A stretch of DNA of 64,000 nucleotides. It comes from Telopea speciosissima. Lineage: Eukaryota > Streptophyta > Magnoliopsida > Proteales > Proteaceae. Where the stretch lies: NCBI RefSeq assembly GCF_018873765.1, contig NC_057918.1:64544871-64608870 (forward strand), read 5' to 3'. How positions within the stretch are numbered: the first letter of the stretch is position 1; every line of letters starts with the position of its first letter. The notes under the pieces were generated by a model. The model was not told where the DNA came from. It ran no database searches and saw nothing but the letters and a program-made list of their open reading frames with translations. Position numbers and translations under genes: made by a program. Positions 58,007-64,000 of the stretch are shown one piece after another.

Positions 58007-58669
58007 TAGAGATGTAAACGGATCGAATTCGAATCGGATTGGGTACTATCCGAATTCGAATTCGTTTACAATTCCGCTATCCGAATTCGATCCGAATATC
58101 TGCCGAATATAATAACACAATATCAAATTCGAATTCGACTTGTTAAACGGATTTCGGATATTATCCGGTTCAATTCGTTTAGCGGATACCAAATATCCGA
58201 ATGTTTCTATCCGATTGTCCGCTTACTGTTTTTTATTTATTGAGCTTTATTTCTTCTTAGAAATGACTTCATTACACTCCGTTTTTCAAACCGATTTGAA
58301 ATCTTGTATCACATAATACATAAAATGCAAGGAATATAATAAAGCAGAAAAGCCTGATCTAAAACCCAACCAAACCTACAGTATCCGAATATGGAACAAC
58401 CCAACAAATATAAGCAATAGGTGATACTATAGATAAGACTAATAACAAATCCAACATACAACAACCAGATTCATATAGTTAAAAAAAAAAAAACAGAATT
58501 TGAAAGATAGAAACTCACGTAAATCTGTTGCCGACAAGCTTGAGATCGACAACTTGAACAATGAGTTTTGGGACTTCAGAGGACGATCCAAGAGATGGAT
58601 TCACTAGAAATTATACTGGTAGAAATGGCATCAAGGGTAATGCTATAAAGAAGAAAACGATGCATATGA

Positions 58670-58732
<63 letters not shown>

Positions 58733-59521
58733 CTTACCTTTGACATTTGCTACTGGTGATTGCGCATGCAGAATGACGTCTCTTGTAACAACGAAGATGT
58801 GCGCTGGAAGACATGAAACGATATGTATATGAAACCAGAGAGAGAGGGATTGTAGATTTGTAGTCACAACGAATGGAAGGCAAAGAGAACATTGAGCTTT
58901 AGGGTTATACTTGAGAGTCTTGAAAGTTGAGAGTTGAGAGACCGAGAATCCGAGATTTCAGTTTTCAAAGAGGTTTTTGGCTTTCCAAGTTTCCATCGAG
59001 ACTTTTGGTTTTCCTATCTTTTTTTTGTCTTATTTACATTTTTACTTGTGGCTTTCCATCGAGACTTTTGGCTTTCCATCTAGACTTTTGGCTTGCCTAA
59101 TTCTTTTTTTTTGTCTTATTTACATTTTTTATGTATTTCTACTTTTTGTTTTGTTTTTATATGTTTTTTTAATCGGTATATGATAACATCTATCATAGTC
59201 AAATAGTAATATATATAAAACAATCATATTTTCTAACTTACTAGCTACTAAGTTATAAATATAAATAAAATACAAAATCCAAGAAGGCAACTTAAACGGA
59301 TAGACGGATACGAATATTTTATTTCGGATATTTTAATACCGTCGGATAGCTAAACGAATCGGATAATAATCGGTCGAAAACATGGATTACCATATTTGAA
59401 TTTGATTAGTTTCGGACGGATTCGGATAGTTTCCGGATAATGAATTTCCGAATACGAATCCTCATAAACGAATACGAACCCGGATCGAATACGGATTTTC
59501 GACTATCCGTTTACATCTCTA
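58007..59521. mobile_element. hAT non-autonomous element (1515 bp), TSD AAGACAAG
   Basis: Begins tagagatgtaaacggatcga and ends gactatccgtttacatctcta (last bases shown). The perfect 8-base duplication aagacaag lies at 57999-58006 and 59522-59529. Both ends hold 150-200 bases of cgaattcg/tatccg repeats. The interior has a GA microsatellite (58674-58732) and splice-donor-like sites (aaag|gtaagt complement near 58735; tac|gtgagt complement near 58515). Repeats of ttccatcgagacttttggct at 58990-59090 also lie inside. No transposase is present; the interior may be captured host DNA. Confidence 0.85.
58674..58732. repeat. GA microsatellite
   Basis: About 29 GA units with a single interruption (gagcgaga near 58722). 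It produces Arg/Glu and Ser/Leu repeat frames that are not genes. Confidence 0.95.
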
Positions 59522-59529
59522 AAGACAAG

Positions 59530-60546
59530 CGACAATTAAATAATGGTGTCAAGTTCTAAACATAACTATAGAGGTGTGGTTCAAACACTCCCTTACTAAA
59601 TTTAGGGTGTGGTCTATAAAGTATAAACCCCCTCATCTTTTGTGGATTTTGGAAGAAAATAGTTTGAGAGGCATGTGATTGGATCACATGCACGGTTTCA
59701 AATATCTATATTGGATCAGTCGATCCATAACGATGTCAACTGAGGCTGATATCAATACTTGGCTGATACCATATCGGCGACATGGTCCATATAAGGCAAA
59801 ATCATCCAAAAATCCATTCTTTAAAGAAAAATAGAGGGCAAAACCATGCATTACAGGCAATCTGTTCGTTATCAGTATCTATGAAGACCGATATCAAGTC
59901 GATATCAATATTTTAAACCATGACCACATATAAAGGACGCCCATGATATTACGCACTAACACCAGTTTTTTAATTCCTAGACGACGGCCCTAATCTATTA
60001 AGATTTGAACTACATTACTCAAAAATCATGATCAACTAATAAGAAGGCTTTTTCTACCCAAAAAAAACTAATAAGAAGGGTTTCAATTTATTTAAATGAA
60101 CGATTTGAAAACCTATTGATTCTAACAACTGATTACAGAGTTGATCATTCAGATCATTCAATTCATATATGTGGATCTCGGATCTATGCATGGGGATATT
60201 CCCAAAACTCACAAAAAAAACAGAGAAGTGACTTAGACAAACCTTCTTTGTCAATAATCTAAGACCAATCAATTAAATATTGATTAATACGTAATTGATT
60301 AAACACTACTTGAAACTGGTTCTTCTACTCAAAAAACGAAATGTTTCAAATGTTCATGGAAATTCTTACTCCCATATCGTTTGGGCTAAAATTTTGGAAC
60401 TTCTATGTGAAAAACAGTTACTTGATATGGGTTTCAGTTTGTTTAAGATTCTACTTGCTAATGTATTTACTATAGCCTTGATGCTATGACCTAAACATTT
60501 TTTAGTTCAAGTCATGGTTTTAATTATTTTTCTTCTATTTTTAATT
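59530..60546. other. Intergenic region
   Basis: gatatcaata/tatcggc repeats at 59690-59920 resemble 51155-51375. The remaining sequence is AT-rich and holds no recognisable gene. Confidence 0.4.
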
Positions 60547-60735
60547 AGGGAGAAAGTTCTCTGTCCGGGAGTGCTGGCATAATCCGGGAGTGTGGCCTAT
60601 GCCAGCACTCCCATGAGTCTATCTCTCTCCTCTCCATATGAAAAGATATATTTGCCCCCTTATTTTGAGGAGGAGAGAGATAAACATATGGGAGTGCTGG
60701 CGTAGGCCACATTGCCGGACAGAGAACTACTTCCC
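60547..60735. mobile_element. hAT-type MITE, same family as 46019 and 52226, copy 3, TSD TTTTAATT
   Basis: Begins agggagaaagttctctgtcc and ends ggacagagaactacttccc. The perfect 8-base duplication ttttaatt lies at 60539-60546 and 60736-60743. Near its left end the unit tccgggagtg is duplicated (60567 and 60582), which makes it about 20 bases longer than its relatives. Confidence 0.9.
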
Positions 60736-62103
60736 TTTTAATTATTAATTTTATTAGGTCAAAGGTATGCTACATTAATGGGGTCTAAGCACTTTTTAAG
60801 CTTAACTTAAGAACGTGTCATATGTTTAAAGGATCGAAATATAAACATGAATAGGTCCCCTACCTTAAAATTTAAAATAAAAAAAAAGAAAAAGGAATAC
60901 ATGTTTGGAATAATTTAATTATTCTGATTTCTTGAAATAGTCAACATAATGGATGTGATCCGCATAGTACTAATCCTCAAATGTCCTAAGATTTTATAGG
61001 CCAAATACTTCTAGAATGTTGATCTCCTTAATTTAGATGTAAATTAAATTAAGAAAGGGGGGGGGGGGGGGATCTCTTTATTTAGATACTAGGAAAAAGG
61101 TTTGAAATTATTTATAACCCACAAGTCAACCAATGATCACCAAAATTGCATATTTATTTAGAAGTATATGGTTTAGCACGGTGTCCTTAAAAAAATGGAA
61201 AAGGGAGTGTTTGAATAAAGATGTGAATTGCAATCGAAATTGTTTATTGAAACAAAATCAAACCATTTCAACCAGAACCAATAAATTGTTTATTAATCAA
61301 TTTGATTTTGGTATTAAGAAGTGAAGCAATTTATTAACTGATTCGATTTTGGTTTTTAGAAGTCAAATCATTTAAACCATCAGCTTTGAACCAATTATCA
61401 TACTAAACTGATTTTTAAAAAAACTAGTTAGTCCTAGCATTCTTTGTAAACTATCTAATATTTTGCAATTGATTTAAACCATGTAAATTACTTTAAATTG
61501 TTTTTATTTGTCAAGTCACAATTTTTTCTAGACTTCTAGCCCAACAAAATTAGAATTTTTTTTTTTATCGAGCTTCGAAAATAGGTCCATTCCTAATGGG
61601 CCAAAAACTATTAATTCGAATTGCCAACAAAAGCGAAACCGATAAAAACAATTTAGCCAAAACTGTTTATTAAATGATTTCGATTTAGGATATTCAAGAA
61701 TTTAATAAACGATTCGATTTTAGTTTCTACCTTGGACACTTTGAACCGAATAAAAAACGAACTGATTGAACACCCTTTGGTATGGGGTAATATAAACTCT
61801 GTCAAACAGAATCTGAACCATAAACTAGCTAAAAGGATTACAATCCTCTCCAATTCCCTAAAAGTGCAATGCGATGCAGTTCAGGGGCTAAGAGCTTTAC
61901 ACATGAAAGGTGTTAAATCCAAGGGTGCCGAGCTCAATTGACTCAGTTTTTTTTTCTATTTACTTTCTTCTCGAGCTCTCAGCCCCAAACTGCATTTCTA
62001 GGGAATTGGAGAGGATTTTTTTCCCTAAAGGGATAGTACACTTTAACTGAATGAGTTTATCGTTTTTGGAGTTGCCGCTGAAAAGGCTAGGCATGGCAGC
62101 ACT
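60736..62103. other. Intergenic region with decayed repeat
   Basis: A G-homopolymer lies at 61058-61071. 61203-61420 and 61590-61760 carry aaccga/gattcgattttgg-type repeats and look like ends of an old hAT-like element. No gene is seen. Confidence 0.4.
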
Positions 62104-62373
62104 TAGGGATGTAAATGGATCGAATTCGGCTCAAATAGTGCTATATCCACAACCGCATCCAATTAGCTTTCGGCTGGATTCAGATAATGCTAAACAGATA
62201 CGGACACGAATATGGATCGAATATTTTATCCATTTACATGTAAATATAGCTTTTCGGATAGCTATAGCCTATCCGTATCCGCATCCGTTTAGCTTTCGGA
62301 TGGATTCGGATAGTGCTAAACGGACACGGACAAGGATACGAAAACAGATTTCGGCTATTCATTTACACCCCTA
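62104..62373. mobile_element. hAT MITE (270 bp), same family as 37177
   Basis: Begins tagggatgtaaatggatcga and ends cggctattcatttacacccct plus a. Flanks gcagcact (62096-62103) and ccggcact (62374-62381) match at 6 of 8. Length equals the element at 37177-37446. Confidence 0.8.
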
Positions 62374-62989
62374 CCGGCACTGTGCCCAGCCTGACTTCTG
62401 TGTCTCTCTCACCCTCTATGTAATGACCCCTTGCTTCCCCATTCCACCCTCTCCATTGGGCACAACCGCTAACTCCAAGAAAGCTAATGGCATGCCTAAC
62501 CCTCTCCTTTCTATTATACAAACGATTTTGTCATCCATCTAATTACATATATTTTTGAAAGAAAAATAAATTATTATTAGGTGAGTCAATCGTATTCTTC
62601 TAACACAAGGCTAAAAATTTAAAAAGAAGGATTCCAGAAAAGAGAAATTCCCTGGTGATGACCATGTGAGATTTAAGGAGTTCAGGAAAGAAAAATAGAC
62701 AATTGGGATTTCCTATATATGCCTTGATGGGAGGGGGAAAAAATCAAGAAATAAACATATCAATCCTTAGAAGTATTTTTGAGAAACAAAATCGAAATAC
62801 TTTTACTTTCCCCCAACTGTAAGCATTGAGATTTCATGTGTTCTTAGTCCAGCAATCAAGTTAACTGAAACTGTATCAAAATAAACAAATAAATAATGTT
62901 ACCCTGAAGTATATCAGAGGAAACAGAAACCATTTAATCAGACCATCCACCATCAGCATCTGCAAGGATACGAGGAAGGGCCAATTTAG
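62374..62989. other. Intergenic region
   Basis: No gene is recognised. The right part (about 62880-62989) may be the 3' UTR of the minus-strand exon at 62990. Confidence 0.35.
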
Positions 62990-63103
62990 TCACTCTGGGT
63001 CATTTACATGGCCAAACAGCTCATTAAAATGAGCTGAAGCTTCTTCAGGTGCCCGAAAAGTCCAAATGTGAGGTTTAGTTTTCTCACGAGTTTCCAAAAT
63101 TTC
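62990..63103 (-). CDS. Possible last exon of an unrecognised minus-strand gene
   Basis: Read on the minus strand, an acceptor (tttttcttag at 63104-63113) is followed by EILETREKTKPHIWTFRAP, EEASAHFNELFGHVNDPE and TGA (62990-62992). The composition is protein-like and the splice site is good. A second candidate coding block lies upstream (about 63525-63660 minus: FAFEFELSDLAILIDPG, followed by a gtaag donor), separated by a Tourist MITE. The phase does not join directly, so another exon would be needed. Family not recognised. Confidence 0.4.
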   Translation of the reverse strand, partial: EILETREKTKPHIWTFRAPEEASAHFNELFGHVNDPE

Positions 63104-63321
63104 CTAAGAAAAACACAAAAAGTTGTACTGTCAAGAAAGAATTCCGCGTCAACTTTAAACGATTGAGGATCAATATAAAACTGCAGATATGAAAACATAG
63201 CAACAAAACATAAAGGAAGGAGAACAAAATTAAAGGAAATGTGATGATGCAGATATATAGCAGCCTCCTCACCAAAATACTCTAACCAGCATCAACCTTC
63301 TTTCTGTTCTCCACTCCTTTA

Positions 63322-63477
63322 GGCTATGTTTGGATGCCAAGAAAAGAAAAGATGAAGAGAAAAAACATGAGATAAAAATCATGATGATGCAATGATTGAT
63401 TTATGTGTCTCTCTTCAAATTAAAAAAATAATAATAATTTTTTCTATTCTTTTCTTTTCTTGACATCCAAACATAGC
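63322..63477. mobile_element. Tourist-like (PIF/Harbinger) MITE, 156 bp, TSD TTA
   Basis: Begins ggctatgtttggatgccaag and ends cttgacatccaaacatagc, with inverted termini continuing through aaaagaaaa/ttttctttt. The 3-base duplication tta lies at 63319-63321 and 63478-63480. It lies between the two candidate exons of the right-end gene, i.e. in a probable intron. Confidence 0.85.
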
Positions 63478-63524
63478 TTAATATATTTGTCCCATATTTT
63501 AAACAAGAAGAATCTGCATCTTAC

Positions 63525-64000
63525 CAGGGTCGATCAAAATGGCCAAGTCAGATAATTCAAATTCAAAAGCAAAACTCTTGAATTGCTGTGTCTTGACCAT
63601 GCATAATGAGCTTACCGAGTGGCAAAACCAAACTTTTCCATGGCATGCCAACTCAATAAGTTGGTACAATTCCTTTTGCAGTATATTACCATAAACCTGA
63701 GTTTGCATCTTCATCAACTAACCTACCAGCCCCCAAAATGCCCACCTAATAAGAAAAGAAGCTTGTCCCTGACATCTGAATATGGACAAGTGTTTGCCGC
63801 AGCAGAATTGCAGAAAATGAACTGCCCTTGTTGTACAGAACTCAAATCTAATACTTGCAGCAGGTTGCCCCCATACTCTTTGCCCTGCTGCTCCCATTAC
63901 AAGCCTATCTGATGATCGAGGTATACATCTTCCATAAGTTCTGTTTGGGGATTTTCTCCTTTGAATTCCCTTGGGCGCATTACCCGCAATCATAATAGGG
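63525..64000 (-). other. Possible upstream exons of the right-end gene
   Basis: Minus-strand frames are partly open (63993-63718 and 63717-63499), with protein-like pieces such as FAFEFELSDLAILIDPG ending at a gtaag donor (63520-63524). Frames change at about 63718. The gene, if real, continues beyond the window. No domain is recognised. Confidence 0.3.

Noticed and set aside
58561-58867. Arg-Glu and Ser-Leu repeat proteins
   Set aside because: Translations of a GA microsatellite.

Overview
This is a gene-poor, repeat-rich window of a flowering-plant nuclear genome. The evidence is GT-AG introns, plant-specific families (B3/RAV, DUF3475-DUF668, D6PK-type AGC kinase, plastid PDC-E2, FBD-type F-box proteins), Copia and Ty3/Tat LTR elements, MULEs, hAT MITEs and tRNA-derived SINEs. 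The species cannot be named from the sequence. Only two genes look complete and probably functional, both on the minus strand: a plastid-type glutathionyl-hydroquinone reductase (34615-36691, three exons) and a DUF3475/DUF668 protein (48591-50249, single coding exon). A third candidate is an intact B3-domain ORF with a RAV-type RLFGVN motif (29872-30591), which lies inside a mobile or repeated unit. The 3' end of an unrecognised minus-strand gene may occupy 62990-64000.

Region by region. 1-13229 is a giant palindrome of two oppositely oriented copies of one Mutator-like element (MULE). Each copy carries a decayed mudrA-type transposase and, near its outer end, an antisense F-box/LRR gene fragment. 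Copy B is interrupted by an LTR (6137-10216, TSD CCTTC) that itself contains a second LTR (6296-9029, TSD GAAGT). 13590-17330 holds a truncated Copia element (minus) and a decayed Ty3/Tat integrase (plus). 17340-24106 is a second large palindrome whose arms each carry a broken B3/RAV-like gene; a Pack-MULE in the right arm has captured the start of the plastid PDC-E2 gene. 24106-29138 holds a second Copia fragment and a pair of ~2 kb Tat-type LTRs with almost nothing between them. 29139-30950 is the third, intact B3 copy. 31038-31640 is a hAT element carrying an ankyrin-repeat fragment. 32300-34300 has an RNase H fragment and a Copia-type LTR/PBS. 34615-37450 is the GHR gene, whose 5' end was tandemly duplicated in frame together with the edge of a hAT MITE. 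37512-38778 is a Pack-MULE with a D6PK-like kinase exon. 39470-45431 is a SINE with a complete but degenerate Copia element nested in it. 46000-64000 holds the DUF668 gene and a dense set of MITEs with readable target-site duplications.

The main theme is gene-fragment capture. At least four separate host gene fragments (F-box, PDC-E2, ankyrin, D6PK) lie inside DNA transposons, and a B3 transcription-factor-like gene has been multiplied inside a palindromic repeat unit. Nested insertions give a clear relative chronology. All family calls come from reading translations and repeat boundaries by eye; no database search was run.
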